NCBI GenBank assembly: GCA_964293155.1
Contig: CAXYYA010000001.1
Coordinates: 62,001-126,000 of the forward strand
DNA length: 64,000 bases
Direction of reading: 5' to 3'
Source: JAQVEB01 sp028698105
GTDB taxonomy: Bacteria; Bacteroidota; Bacteroidia; Bacteroidales; Dysgonomonadaceae
Below the pieces are notes generated by a model, which worked only from the letters and a program-made list of their open reading frames with translations, made no database searches and was not told where the DNA came from. Numbering within the stretch: position 1 is the stretch's first letter; the number at the start of each line of letters is the position of its first letter. The translations under genes were made by a program, and so were the position numbers. Positions 1 through 8,717 of this stretch are shown here, piece after piece.

Positions 1-1023
1 CCGAAGATGGTTCCAGCCCTGGGCTTTCAGCTCCATTTCCGTTCCGTCGCGGGTGATCAGGTTGCAGCCGTTTTCTTTTTTTGTTATGTGTCCGATGACG
101 TGCATGCCCGGCAAGGATGAAACCCGTTCGTGATCGGCCAGAGGAACGGTGAAAAGAAGTTCGTAGTCTTCGCCTCCGTTAAGCGCTACGGTCGTTACAT
201 TCATGCTGAACGTTTCGGCCATCATGGCCGTTTGGTAATCTACGGGAAGTCTTTCTTCGTAAATTACGCATCCCACATCGCTTTGTTTGCAGATGTGCAT
301 AATATCGGACGAAACTCCGTCGGAAACGTCAATCATTGCCGTGGGTTTTATTCCGTTTTCGGCAAGCAATGCCGGAATGTCTTTTCGCGCCTCCGGCTTG
401 AGTTGACGTTCCAAAAGGTATTCTTTTCCCGCAAAATCGGGCTGAGGACTGTTGCTGCCGCCAAAAACCGATTTCTCGCGTTCCAGCAGTTGCAAGCCCA
501 TGTATGCCGCGCCCAAATCGCCCGACACACAAATCAAATCGGTATTCTTTGCACCATCCCGGTACACGATATCCTTCTCATCGGCATAGCCGATACAGGT
601 AATGCTGATGGTAAATCCCGTGAGCGATGAGGTGGTGTCGCCTCCCACGATATCCACGCCGTAAATTTCGCAGGCGAGCATTAATCCTTCATAAAACAGT
701 TCCAAATCCTCCACCGAAAATCTTTTTGATATACCCAGCGAAACCGTTATTTGTTGCGGCCTGCCGTTCATCGCGTAAATATCGGAAAAATTTACGATAG
801 CCGCTTTGTAGCCCAAATGTTTCAACGGAACGTATGTAAGATCAAAATGAATGCCCTCCAACAACAAGTCGGTAGTTACCAGCGTACGCTTGCCCGCGTT
901 ATCAATTACGGCGGCATCGTCGCCCACGCCTTTCAGCGATGAGGGTTGCGTGAGTTTTATCTCTTTTGCAAGATGGTCAATTAACCCGAATTCGCCGAGC
1001 GTTGCTATTTCTGTTCGTTGCAT
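1..1023 (-). CDS. thiL: Thiamine-monophosphate kinase (3' end cut by window edge)
   Basis: ThiL phosphorylates thiamine monophosphate to the cofactor thiamine diphosphate with ATP in the cytoplasm. The 341 visible codons start at ATG 1023 and reach the window edge without a stop; the family is usually 320-350 residues, so only a few residues are missing. GVGDDAAV (residues 32-39) and GGDTT (127-131) are the acidic metal/nucleotide-binding signatures of the ThiL/PurM-like fold. It is the last visible gene of a same-strand row sppA-lpxK-purine nucleoside phosphorylase-thiL, but a hairpin repeat lies in the 94-bp gap before it, so co-transcription is uncertain. Identity is secure from the motifs and length. 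Confidence 0.93.
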   Translation of the reverse strand, partial: MQRTEIATLGEFGLIDHLAKEIKLTQPSSLKGVGDDAAVIDNAGKRTLVTTDLLLEGIHFDLTYVPLKHLGYKAAIVNFSDIYAMNGRPQQITVSLGISKRFSVEDLELFYEGLMLACEIYGVDIVGGDTTSSLTGFTISITCIGYADEKDIVYRDGAKNTDLICVSGDLGAAYMGLQLLEREKSVFGGSNSPQPDFAGKEYLLERQLKPEARKDIPALLAENGIKPTAMIDVSDGVSSDIMHICKQSDVGCVIYEERLPVDYQTAMMAETFSMNVTTVALNGGEDYELLFTVPLADHERVSSLPGMHVIGHITKKENGCNLITRDGTEMELKAQGWNHLR

Positions 1024-1033
1024 GTATTGTTTT

Positions 1034-1113
1034 TTACCACGAAGACACGGAGGGCACTCAGAGACACAAAGTAAACTTAGTGTTTCTGAGTGTTCTTCGC
1101 GCCTCAGTGGTAA
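1034..1113. repeat. 80-bp palindromic intergenic repeat
   Basis: The spacer between thiL and the purine nucleoside phosphorylase gene is almost wholly an imperfect inverted repeat. TTACCAC at 1034-1040 pairs with GTGGTAA at 1107-1113, and CACTCAGAGACAC in the left half pairs with GTGTTTCTGAGTG in the right half around a short AT-rich centre. The left arm (accacgaagacacggag) looks like an intergenic repeat I recall from many unrelated bacterial genomes. It lacks a T-run, so it is not a clear terminator. Confidence 0.7.
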
Positions 1114-1117
1114 TCTT

Positions 1118-1930
1118 TTAAATTCGTTGAATAATGGTGCGCATAATTTCCGCCATTTTGGGTTGCGCAATTTTAGCGGCTTCCTGCACGTCTTCGTGTG
1201 AAACTTCCACGATTTTCCCGATCACGCCTAAATCGGTGATGATAGAAAACGCCAACACCTTCATTTTCGCATGATTGGCAACGATCACTTCGGGAACGGT
1301 GGACATGCCCACGGCATCGCCACCGATAACGCGAAAGAAATTATACTCCGCCGGTGTTTCGAACGTTGGCCCCTGCACGCCCACGTACACGCCGTGTTGC
1401 AATTTAATGTTTTTTTCCCTGGCGATTTCCATTGCCTTCAGGCGCAAGTTCTTGTCGTAAGCTTCGCTCATATCGGGAAAGCGGGTGCCGAGTTCGTTGA
1501 AATTTTTGCCGTGTAACGGATGTTCGGGAAACATGTTGATGTGGTCTTCGATGAGCATGATGTCGCCGATATCGAAGCTGGGGTTCATGCCGCCGGCCGC
1601 GTTCGATACAAAGAGATATTCGATGCCGAGTGCCTGGAAAACCCGAATGGGGAAAGTTACCTGCTTCATGTCATACCCTTCGTAATAATGGAAACGTCCT
1701 TGCATGGCAAGCACTTTTTTCCCGCCTAGCGTGCCGATGATGAGTTTCCCGCTGTGTCCTTCCACGGTGGAAACGGGGAAATTGGGAATTTCGGTGTACG
1801 AAATTTCTTTTTTGTCGTCAATTTCGTGGACAAGCTCGCCGAGGCCGGTTCCTAAAATAATGGCGGTATTCGGTATTTCACCGATTTTACTTTTTAGATA
1901 ATCGCTGGTTTGTTTTATAGTTTCTAACAT
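1118..1930 (-). CDS. punA: Purine-nucleoside phosphorylase, trimeric type
   Basis: This cytoplasmic salvage enzyme splits purine nucleosides with phosphate into free base and (deoxy)ribose 1-phosphate. The 270 residues match the trimeric PNP/MTAP family in length. Visible motifs are the phosphate loop GTGLGEL (27-33), VEGHSG (57-62), GRFHYYEGY (78-86), SNAAGGMN (109-116), GPTFETPAE (187-195) and GMSTVPE (208-214). The base-specificity loop reads SIITDLG (229-235): Asp233 sits where human PNP has Asn243, which may widen the base range. The ATG at 1930 lies inside the end of lpxK (44-bp overlap), which argues for translation from one transcript. Confidence 0.93.
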   Translation of the reverse strand: MLETIKQTSDYLKSKIGEIPNTAIILGTGLGELVHEIDDKKEISYTEIPNFPVSTVEGHSGKLIIGTLGGKKVLAMQGRFHYYEGYDMKQVTFPIRVFQALGIEYLFVSNAAGGMNPSFDIGDIMLIEDHINMFPEHPLHGKNFNELGTRFPDMSEAYDKNLRLKAMEIAREKNIKLQHGVYVGVQGPTFETPAEYNFFRVIGGDAVGMSTVPEVIVANHAKMKVLAFSIITDLGVIGKIVEVSHEDVQEAAKIAQPKMAEIMRTIIQRI

Positions 1931-2999
1931 GATGGTTTATTTTTTTATTAAATGATTCTTTTTTCGATTTTTCCATAAATTTTACCTGAATCGGAACGTA
2001 ATACAGCAATGATTTGAGTTCCTGATCCAGCTTTGCGTATGCCCGGAGGCGCACGGCATCTTTTTCTGTGGTAACAATGATTTTGTCGTCATCTTCTATG
2101 GCTGTCAGTTGCTTTTGAATGGTTTCGATGTCTTTTTCGTCGAAATCGTGATGATCGGGGAAAAAGAGGGGATACAGGTTATAGGTTTGTTTCTCCAACT
2201 TTTCAACCAACGGTTGCGGCGATGCAATGCCGGTAACCAGCATCACGTGTTTTTTCCGCAAATCGTTCAACCCGATTTCCTCCAAACCGCTTTCGGGGAA
2301 AACCGGTTTCAGGTTCCCGTAATCGAACGATGTGAAATAGAGCGACTGGTAAGGGTATAAATCCATCTCGTTGCTGTATATGCGGAAATCAATGGGTTGC
2401 ATGGTGGGGCTGCATTTGGTAACCACAACAATGGCTGCGCGGTTTTTCTCCGACAGCGGTTCGCGCAGATTCCCTGCGGGAAGAAGTTTGTCTTCGTAAA
2501 CCGGACGGTTGCTGTCAACAAGGAGAATGGATAGTGAAGGCGCTACGGAACGATGCTGAAAGCCGTCGTCCATGAGAATAACGTCGGGTTTTCTCTCGTC
2601 GGGTAATTGCAGCATCTTTTCGATGGCGTTGTTCCGGTTTTTATCAACCACGACCAGTATTTGCGGAAATTTTTGTTTTATCTGTAACGGTTCGTCTCCA
2701 ACTTCCGCTACGGTTGAGTCTGTCCGAACTTCAACGAATCCATTGCTTTTGCGTTTATATCCCCGGCTTAGTACCGCCACGTTATAGCGGCTGGAGAGCA
2801 ATTCGACAAGGTACTCTACGTGAGGCGTTTTCCCGGTTCCTCCAACCGTGAGATTGCCAACGCAGATAATGGGAATATCGTATTTTTTTTGTTTGAGAAT
2901 GCGTGAATCGTATAATTTGTTTCGCAACTTCACACCAAACCCGTACAACCACGAAAGTGGCAGCAGCGAGCGGCGTAAATCGGTGGGAGGATGATCCAT
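1887..2999 (-). CDS. lpxK: Tetraacyldisaccharide 4'-kinase
   Basis: LpxK adds the 4'-phosphate to the tetraacyl-disaccharide precursor of lipid A at the inner membrane. The Walker A motif GNLTVGGTGKT lies at residues 48-58, followed by SRGY (78-81), GDEP (101-104) and DDGFQHR (144-150), all typical of LpxK. At 370 residues it is slightly longer than usual (320-360), owing to a lysine-rich C-terminal end that overlaps the next gene. The ATG at 2999 is 8 bp from the sppA stop. A lipid A enzyme agrees with an outer-membrane organism. Confidence 0.95.
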   Translation of the reverse strand: MDHPPTDLRRSLLPLSWLYGFGVKLRNKLYDSRILKQKKYDIPIICVGNLTVGGTGKTPHVEYLVELLSSRYNVAVLSRGYKRKSNGFVEVRTDSTVAEVGDEPLQIKQKFPQILVVVDKNRNNAIEKMLQLPDERKPDVILMDDGFQHRSVAPSLSILLVDSNRPVYEDKLLPAGNLREPLSEKNRAAIVVVTKCSPTMQPIDFRIYSNEMDLYPYQSLYFTSFDYGNLKPVFPESGLEEIGLNDLRKKHVMLVTGIASPQPLVEKLEKQTYNLYPLFFPDHHDFDEKDIETIQKQLTAIEDDDKIIVTTEKDAVRLRAYAKLDQELKSLLYYVPIQVKFMEKSKKESFNKKINHHVRNYKTNQRLSKK

Positions 3000-3007
3000 T
3001 TAACGGT

Positions 3008-4792
3008 TTATTTTATATTTGGCTCGTAAGGCAAACGCGCTTGAATAAAATCTTCGTTTTTGATGTTTTTCACCATCATAAAAAGATTGTAACTATCACC
3101 CAGATATTCTTTCAATGTTTTCGCGGCAAGGTCTTCTTTCTTTTGATCAAAAATCTCTTCGATAAAGGAACGTTTTCTCGGATATTCATACACCACGTAA
3201 TCGGTTCCCAACTCCGCCAATTCGGCGCCGGTTTTTATGGCTTCTTCAATGCCGCCGAGTTTGTCAACCAACCCTATTTTCAGCGCCTGGTTCCCTGTCC
3301 AAACGCGGCCTTCGGCATATTTCTCAAGGCTGTCCTTGGGAATGTTCCTGCCTTCGGCACAACGCGAAAGAAACATATCGTAACCGCGATTTATATAGGA
3401 TTGGAGCAACGCTTTTTCGTCGTCGTTCATTGGGCGCATAGCGTTTCCGAAATCGGAATATTTGTTTGTTTTCACTACGTCAAAATCCAACCCGAGCTTG
3501 TCCGTCGTGCCCTTGAAATTCGGGAAAAGGCCGAAAATACCAATCGAGCCGGTCAGGGTAGTCGGCTGCGCAACAATTTTATCGGCGTTGCATGAAATGT
3601 AATAACCGCCCGAAGCTGCATAATCGCCCATGGAAACAACCACGGGTTTTGTTTCTTTGAGATCGGTAATGGCTTTCCATATTTGTTCGGAAGCATAGGC
3701 GCTTCCTCCTCCCGAATTCACGCGGAATATCACGGCTTTAATGTTATCGTCTTTGCGTAATTTCTCAATCTGATCCACCATGAACCGGTCTTGTATGTCG
3801 GAAGCTCCGCTGCCGGAAACGATGTTTCCCACGGCATAAAGCAACGCGATTTGGTTGGTTGATTTTTTTAGTGACAGTTGTTTTACTGATTTCATGTCCG
3901 TTACCGTTGCCGAAGGAATGTTATCGTCCTCTTCCAGGCTGAGCAGCGATCGCAGGTAGTTTTTCATTTCGGATTCATACAAAACGGTATCCACTAACCC
4001 CGTTTTCACCAAAAAATCGGCATCCTGCATGATGGGTGCCTGATCGGCAATGGAGTCAATATCGCTTAGCGATAGGTGTCTTGAGTCTGCGATGTCTTTG
4101 CCTACAAAACTCCACATATCGTTGAGGTACGATGTGGTTTGTGCGCGGCTGGCTTCGCTCATTTCGGTCATGGTAAACGGTTCTACTGCCGATTTGTAAG
4201 TGCCCACTTTAAAAACCTGCACTTCAACGCCGAGTTTTTGCAACGCGTCTTTAAAAAATACGGGAACCGAAGCCAATCCGTGAACATCGAGCGAACCTTG
4301 CGGATTGATAGCTATTTTGTCGGCAACCGAAGCCAGATAATAACCTGGTTGAAGGTAATTATCGGCGTAAGCCACAATAAACTTACCGGTTTCTTTAAAT
4401 GATTGCAATTCCTGGCGAATTTCTTCGAGCGTTGCAAGCGATGCGTTAAATATGCGGGAATCGAGATAGATGCCCTTTATTTTATCGTTTTTTTTAGCCT
4501 TGCGAATTGCGGAGGTTATTTCGTCGAGCCCCATCGCGGTGCTTCCCGATTGTGGCAGGAAGGAACTGAACGGGTCTTCCTGCGGAGCTCTTTCCTGTAT
4601 GTTTCCGCTCAACCGTAAATTCAGCACGCTGTTGTTTTCCAATACAAATTGTTCCTCTCCCATTGATTTAAACGAGCCGAGCAGCGATCCGGCAGTAACA
4701 AAAAAAAGAAACATGGATATAACCGAGAAAATAATACTTGCGATAACGAAGCCAAGGGCTGAGCCCAGTACTATTTTGGCAAAATCTTTCAT
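3008..4792 (-). CDS. sppA: Signal peptide peptidase SppA, 67-kDa type
   Basis: SppA is a membrane-anchored serine protease (family S49) that cuts leftover signal peptides. The 594-residue protein has one N-terminal membrane segment (about 7-32) and two S49 repeats. By comparison with E. coli SppA the catalytic pair is Lys200 (in GTYKSAVEPF) from the first repeat and Ser364 (in NSGGGS) from the second. SGGYYIS and GSIGIFG follow as expected. The ATG at 4792 has a -7 box (TAATTTTG) about 40 bp upstream. It is the first gene of the sppA-lpxK-punA row. Confidence 0.95.
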   Translation of the reverse strand: MKDFAKIVLGSALGFVIASIIFSVISMFLFFVTAGSLLGSFKSMGEEQFVLENNSVLNLRLSGNIQERAPQEDPFSSFLPQSGSTAMGLDEITSAIRKAKKNDKIKGIYLDSRIFNASLATLEEIRQELQSFKETGKFIVAYADNYLQPGYYLASVADKIAINPQGSLDVHGLASVPVFFKDALQKLGVEVQVFKVGTYKSAVEPFTMTEMSEASRAQTTSYLNDMWSFVGKDIADSRHLSLSDIDSIADQAPIMQDADFLVKTGLVDTVLYESEMKNYLRSLLSLEEDDNIPSATVTDMKSVKQLSLKKSTNQIALLYAVGNIVSGSGASDIQDRFMVDQIEKLRKDDNIKAVIFRVNSGGGSAYASEQIWKAITDLKETKPVVVSMGDYAASGGYYISCNADKIVAQPTTLTGSIGIFGLFPNFKGTTDKLGLDFDVVKTNKYSDFGNAMRPMNDDEKALLQSYINRGYDMFLSRCAEGRNIPKDSLEKYAEGRVWTGNQALKIGLVDKLGGIEEAIKTGAELAELGTDYVVYEYPRKRSFIEEIFDQKKEDLAAKTLKEYLGDSYNLFMMVKNIKNEDFIQARLPYEPNIK

Positions 4793-4829
4793 ACAGCGTT
4801 CTTTTTGATAAGGGTTAATTAACTTGGAG

Positions 4830-4837
4830 CAAAATTA
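4830..4837 (-). promoter_or_regulatory. Bacteroidetes -7 promoter box for sppA
   Basis: CAAAATTA on the plus strand reads TAATTTTG on the coding strand, matching TAnnTTTG, 38 bp before the sppA start. Confidence 0.55.
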
Positions 4838-4993
4838 GGAAAAAAAGCACAATCAGCCAATTTTTAATGCGGTACATTTCATTTTCTTTATGTGAGACTG
4901 TAAGGCTCTATTAAACAGTATTTTAGTTGTTTAAGTGAAAGTCCGCGCAGAATTTATCCGGCAAAACAAACGTGCTGTTATGATAAAAAATAA

Positions 4994-5001
4994 TAATTTT
5001 G
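4994..5001 (+). promoter_or_regulatory. -7 promoter box for the first ECF sigma operon
   Basis: TAATTTTG matches TAnnTTTG and lies about 70 bp before the ATG at 5071, in an AT-rich spacer. Confidence 0.5.
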
Positions 5002-5070
5002 TAAAAAAAGTGGGAAACGCGTGCAGCGTTTTCCGGTTTTTTTCATCTATATATATGAATGCGATAAAGG

Positions 5071-5634
5071 ATGGATGATTCGCAACTGATAAAAGCGTGT
5101 AAGAAAAAGGACCGTAACGCCCAAAAGAAGCTGTATGAAATGTATGCTTCAAAAATGATGGGTGTTTGTCTTCGTTATTGTAAAAACGAAGAAACGGCCC
5201 GGGACCTTTTACACGACGGATTCGTCCAAGTCTTTACGCATATCGGCTCGTTTACGGGCAAGGGTTCTTTTGAAGGCTGGCTAAGACGTATTTTTGTGAA
5301 TCTGGCAATTGAGAATTATCGTCTGGAGAAGAAGAAAAGTTGGATGATAACCGATATTGAGCAGCTTGAATCGGATGTTTCCGCCGATTCCGGCAGTGAT
5401 TACTACATCGGCGATATCACGCAACAAGAGCTCCTTAACCTGATAAAAGAACTCCCACAAGGTTACAGAACAATATTCAACTTGTTTGTATTCGAAGATA
5501 TGTCGCACAGAGAGATCGCAGAGTCGCTCGGTATAAACGAAGCCGCCTCCCGATCGCAATTTTTTCGCGCGAAAGCGCTGTTACAAAAAAGACTTAACGC
5601 CATCCTAAAAAGCAGTAATTATTACAAAAAATGA
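5071..5634 (+). CDS. RNA polymerase ECF sigma factor (first of three)
   Basis: A 187-residue sigma-70 family factor of the extracytoplasmic-function type, which directs RNA polymerase to a small regulon. Region 2 covers about residues 20-85 (ARDLLHDGFVQVF, then FEGWLRRIFVNLAI), and region 4 covers about 125-175 (LPQGYRTIFNLFVFEDMSHREIAESLG, an HTH with SHREIAESLGI). The ATG at 5071 follows AAAGG, a possible ribosome site. The stop overlaps the next start (ATGA), so the following membrane protein is translationally coupled and is the likely partner or regulator. The regulon cannot be told from the sequence. Confidence 0.9.
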   Translation: MDDSQLIKACKKKDRNAQKKLYEMYASKMMGVCLRYCKNEETARDLLHDGFVQVFTHIGSFTGKGSFEGWLRRIFVNLAIENYRLEKKKSWMITDIEQLESDVSADSGSDYYIGDITQQELLNLIKELPQGYRTIFNLFVFEDMSHREIAESLGINEAASRSQFFRAKALLQKRLNAILKSSNYYKK

Positions 5635-6977
5635 GAGAGAACGATAATATAAAAGAGTTGTTTCGTGCAAAACTCAACGATTTTGAAGCGCCGGTTCCGC
5701 CAGACGGCTGGCAGCGCGTGGAAGAATCGTTGGCCGCAGCCTCACGGCTTCGCGTCGTACGTCGCCGATGGATTGCGTCGGCTGCGGCTGCGGTTGCCGC
5801 GCTCATCATCGGTGGACTTTTGTTTGTGAATCATCCCGGTTCCACCGACACGCCCGTGTTCACCGAAACCGTTCCGCAGCAAAAGACGAATCCCGTTCAA
5901 TCGCAGATTGAAAAAGAAGAGACATCGTCAACCACTCCATCCATTCTAAAAAAAGCAGAACGACTTGTTTCAAAAATTGTTGAACCTGTTCAACCAAAAC
6001 ATGAGCTGGCTAAGCAACCTGTTCTTGTAGCATCGGCATCAAACAAAACGGAAGGAAAAAAGCAAGCGGAGCCTGATAAATTGGTAAATGCGGAAGAAAA
6101 ATTGTCAATTGATGAAAATATCATCAAAAATAACCCAACCGATGATTATTTTCCGGAGATTACCGATGAGGAACGGGAACGATTGATCCGTGAATTTGTT
6201 GATCAGGCTAATGGGAACGAATCTTACCTCAATTTGGGGAGGAGCGGAGATAACGATCGTCCGCTTACGCTGGCGTTTAATGCGCGGGGCGGACTAAATT
6301 CTTCGCAACGCATGGTCAACAGCCCCATGACGCTACGCAGTGCAAAAGTCACCGAAGAGAAACCCAACGACGCTTCCCGACAGATGTACACCATGTCTGC
6401 TTTGAATGCCGTAGAGAATGTTCCGAACGAAACCGGCGCCGACAACATATCGGAAATGATCCATTCCCAGCCCGTTTCGGTCGGGTTCACCGTATCGAAA
6501 TCCATTACCGATCAAATTTCCGTGGAAACGGGATTGGTTTACACCTACCTGTATTCCAAAGCGTTAAATACTTCAACCGAATTTAAAAGCAAGGAAACGC
6601 AGCAGTTTCATTATATGGGAATTCCGCTTAACGTGAACTACAACGTGTTGTCGCTCAAAAAAATGGATATGTACGTATCGCTGGGCGGTATGATCGAGAA
6701 GGATGTGTATGGCAAATACGAATACGTGGATAAAACAGTTCAACAGGAATTAAACAGCAGCAAGGAAAATCTGGTTTCCCGAAAAATACGGCAAATGAAC
6801 CCGCAGTTGTCTGTAAATGCCGGCCTGGGAGCTTCGTATCCGTTGTACGACAAATTGAAAATATACGGAAAAATAGGCGGAGCCTATTATTTCGACGCAA
6901 AAAACGACTATAAAACATTCTACTCCGATAAAAAAATTGTGTTGGATTTGAATGTGGGACTGAAAATTGATTTTTAA
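5631..6977 (+). CDS. Membrane-anchored protein with C-terminal beta-barrel-like domain, coupled to ECF sigma
   Basis: A 448-residue protein of unknown function, coupled to the sigma gene by a 4-bp overlap. Residues 1-45 form a charged cytoplasmic segment (FRAKLNDFEAPVPPDGWQRVEESL) of the sort seen in sigma-linked proteins. Residues 47-66 are a single membrane helix rich in Ala and Leu. About 200 residues rich in Lys, Glu, Pro and Ser follow, and the last 190 or so carry alternating aromatic strands (SVGFTVSKSITDQISVETGLVYTYL type) ending in LNVGLKIDF, like small outer-membrane barrels. A role as anti-sigma or envelope-spanning sensor is inference from position and topology. Confidence 0.75.
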   Translation: MRENDNIKELFRAKLNDFEAPVPPDGWQRVEESLAAASRLRVVRRRWIASAAAAVAALIIGGLLFVNHPGSTDTPVFTETVPQQKTNPVQSQIEKEETSSTTPSILKKAERLVSKIVEPVQPKHELAKQPVLVASASNKTEGKKQAEPDKLVNAEEKLSIDENIIKNNPTDDYFPEITDEERERLIREFVDQANGNESYLNLGRSGDNDRPLTLAFNARGGLNSSQRMVNSPMTLRSAKVTEEKPNDASRQMYTMSALNAVENVPNETGADNISEMIHSQPVSVGFTVSKSITDQISVETGLVYTYLYSKALNTSTEFKSKETQQFHYMGIPLNVNYNVLSLKKMDMYVSLGGMIEKDVYGKYEYVDKTVQQELNSSKENLVSRKIRQMNPQLSVNAGLGASYPLYDKLKIYGKIGGAYYFDAKNDYKTFYSDKKIVLDLNVGLKIDF

Positions 6978-6998
6978 CTAACAAATAACAACAAGCAA

Positions 6999-7733
6999 AT
7001 GAAAAAGATTCTATTATTATTCAGCATCACAAGCCTCGGATTTTTGATGAACTCGTGCATGGAAGCAGGAGAACAGAATTACAGCGGCGACAGGCAATTC
7101 TCTTACGTTACTTCCGACAATGCAGGATTGATTTACGCCCGAAACGAAGGCGGATTTATTACTTCCAGTGAAATTAAAGCATTGCAACCCGGACAGTGTT
7201 ATCTTATTTCCTATTCCTGGAGCACTGCAAACGGAATGTTAAGCACGAGCGAAGGTTACAACGTGTTTAATGTGGTGGTAACGGCCGAACCGGAATTGGT
7301 ACCTTCTACCAACCTTTCGATGCAGGATGCGCCCGATGGGTTAACCGCACCACTTATGCTGTCTATGCCTCCTTATTTCGATCCTTCGGCTTATTTCGGT
7401 GATCACTGGGCGTTTGCCTATCAGTGGAAGAAAAAAGAGGGGGAAACAGCTACGCTGAGATTCTACAAGTCTTCGACAACTGTCGGGACATCCAATCCCG
7501 ATGAAGTGCTTGTGGATGTTCGTCTGGTAAAATCGGGAACCGCAACCGGTACGACTGAAAAGACGGAGAACGGGCTGATTGCCGCGAACATGAGCGCACT
7601 TCGCATGGCGCTGGGAAATCCTTCGGGAACTACGATCAAGAATATTCCGATACGTTTCCGGTATTATCAGGAAGGACAAACTCAACCTACGATCACATCG
7701 CAAACATACAACATGTCTGTTGGCACCAATTGA
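6999..7733 (+). CDS. Putative lipoprotein, possibly NigD-like
   Basis: A 244-residue secreted protein of no proven function. The signal peptide ends in a plausible lipobox with Cys20 (LMNSC), so it is likely lipid-anchored. The N-terminal part (about 30-100) is beta-rich with YLISYSWSTANG and VFNVVVTAEPE, and the C-terminal part (about 125-244) is also beta-rich and ends RFRYYQEGQTQP. The two-part plan recalls the NigD-like lipoproteins of Bacteroides, but I cannot confirm this. It starts 21 bp after the sigma partner and ends at a strong terminator, so it is probably the third gene of the sigma operon and may be a target or a sensor part. Confidence 0.7.
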   Translation: MKKILLLFSITSLGFLMNSCMEAGEQNYSGDRQFSYVTSDNAGLIYARNEGGFITSSEIKALQPGQCYLISYSWSTANGMLSTSEGYNVFNVVVTAEPELVPSTNLSMQDAPDGLTAPLMLSMPPYFDPSAYFGDHWAFAYQWKKKEGETATLRFYKSSTTVGTSNPDEVLVDVRLVKSGTATGTTEKTENGLIAANMSALRMALGNPSGTTIKNIPIRFRYYQEGQTQPTITSQTYNMSVGTN

Positions 7734-7751
7734 TTTATTCATACAGACTCC

Positions 7752-7786
7752 AAAAAGAGTGGCTTATTTCGGGCCGCTCTTTTTTA
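7752..7786. terminator. Bidirectional intrinsic terminator
   Basis: AAAAAGAGTGGC and GCCGCTCTTTTT form a stem of about 12 bp with one G-T pair, with T-runs on both strands. It sits between the convergent lipoprotein gene and the radical SAM gene, whose stop codon begins at 7784. Confidence 0.85.
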
Positions 7787-8713
7787 TTTTCCCTGCCAGA
7801 GGCGCCCCTGCCACGTGCCGCGTTCTTTAAACCGTTTGATAACCTTTTCCGTGAGTTCATAGTTTTTCAATCCCCAATCGGGTGCGATAAGCAGTTCCTT
7901 GGGCGATTGCGAAGCAAACCGCTCGATGTAAAAATCGGGATTCAACCGTTCGGCGAAATCAACACACAGATCGACGTACTCATCGAGCGAAAACATGTAA
8001 AACGATTCGGGTAACAACTTAAACTCCTTTGCCATTGCCGTACCTTTAATAATTTGCAGTTGATGCAGCTTCACGGTTGTGAGCGGCAATGCGGATAACG
8101 CGACCGCATGATGCAATATCTCTTCTTCGGTCTCGCCCGGCAACCCAAGGATCATGTGAGCGCCCACCGGAATGCCGCGCGCAGCGGTCTTTTCGATAGC
8201 TTCCCGCGATTCCTCCCAGGTGTGCTGCCGGTTCACGCGCTCCAGCGTTTTGTTGAGCGTGCTTTCCACGCCGTATTCGATAAGCACGAAGTGCTTTTTT
8301 GAGCATTGCTCAAAAAAATCGAGCAGTTCATCGGGCATGCAATCGGGGCGGGTGCTGATCACCAGGCCCACGACGTTGGGGTAGACGAGCGCTTCCTGAT
8401 ACATCGCGATCAGTTTTTCCACGCTGTCGTATGTGTTGGTGTACGATTGGAAATAAGCCAGGTATTTCATTTCGGGATATTTGTGCGAAAAGAAATCTAC
8501 TCCGTCTGCCAACTGTTCCGAAATCGTTTTTGTAGGCTTTCCGTATCCGGGACTGAAACTTTGGTTGTTGCAATACGTGCATCCGCCGCGGCCTTTGGCG
8601 CCGTCGCGGTTGGGACAGGTAAATCCGGCGTTGATGGATATTTTCTGCACTTTGTAGGGAAATTTCTGCGAGAGGAATTCCGAAAAATCACGGTAAGGTT
8701 TTTGCTCGTTCAT
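7784..8713 (-). CDS. Radical SAM protein, TIGR01212/YhcC family
   Basis: A cytoplasmic iron-sulfur enzyme that uses S-adenosylmethionine radicals; the reaction of this family is not firmly known to me. The 309-residue protein starts at ATG 8713 (MNEQKPYRDF). A longer open frame upstream is rejected because a promoter box lies inside it. Cluster cysteines are Cys33, Cys45 and Cys48 (CPNRDG...GGCTYC), the wide first spacing typical of TIGR01212. GAHMILGLPGETEEE is the conserved late motif. The promoter box is only 4 bp from the ATG, so the mRNA may be leaderless, and a strong palindrome lies just upstream. Confidence 0.88.
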   Translation of the reverse strand: MNEQKPYRDFSEFLSQKFPYKVQKISINAGFTCPNRDGAKGRGGCTYCNNQSFSPGYGKPTKTISEQLADGVDFFSHKYPEMKYLAYFQSYTNTYDSVEKLIAMYQEALVYPNVVGLVISTRPDCMPDELLDFFEQCSKKHFVLIEYGVESTLNKTLERVNRQHTWEESREAIEKTAARGIPVGAHMILGLPGETEEEILHHAVALSALPLTTVKLHQLQIIKGTAMAKEFKLLPESFYMFSLDEYVDLCVDFAERLNPDFYIERFASQSPKELLIAPDWGLKNYELTEKVIKRFKERGTWQGRLWQGK

Positions 8714-8717
8714 GGCG

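Noticed and set aside
1887..1930. Possible frameshift between lpxK and the purine nucleoside phosphorylase
   Set aside because: Both frames are intact with all motifs; the 44-bp overlap lies in the non-conserved LpxK tail.
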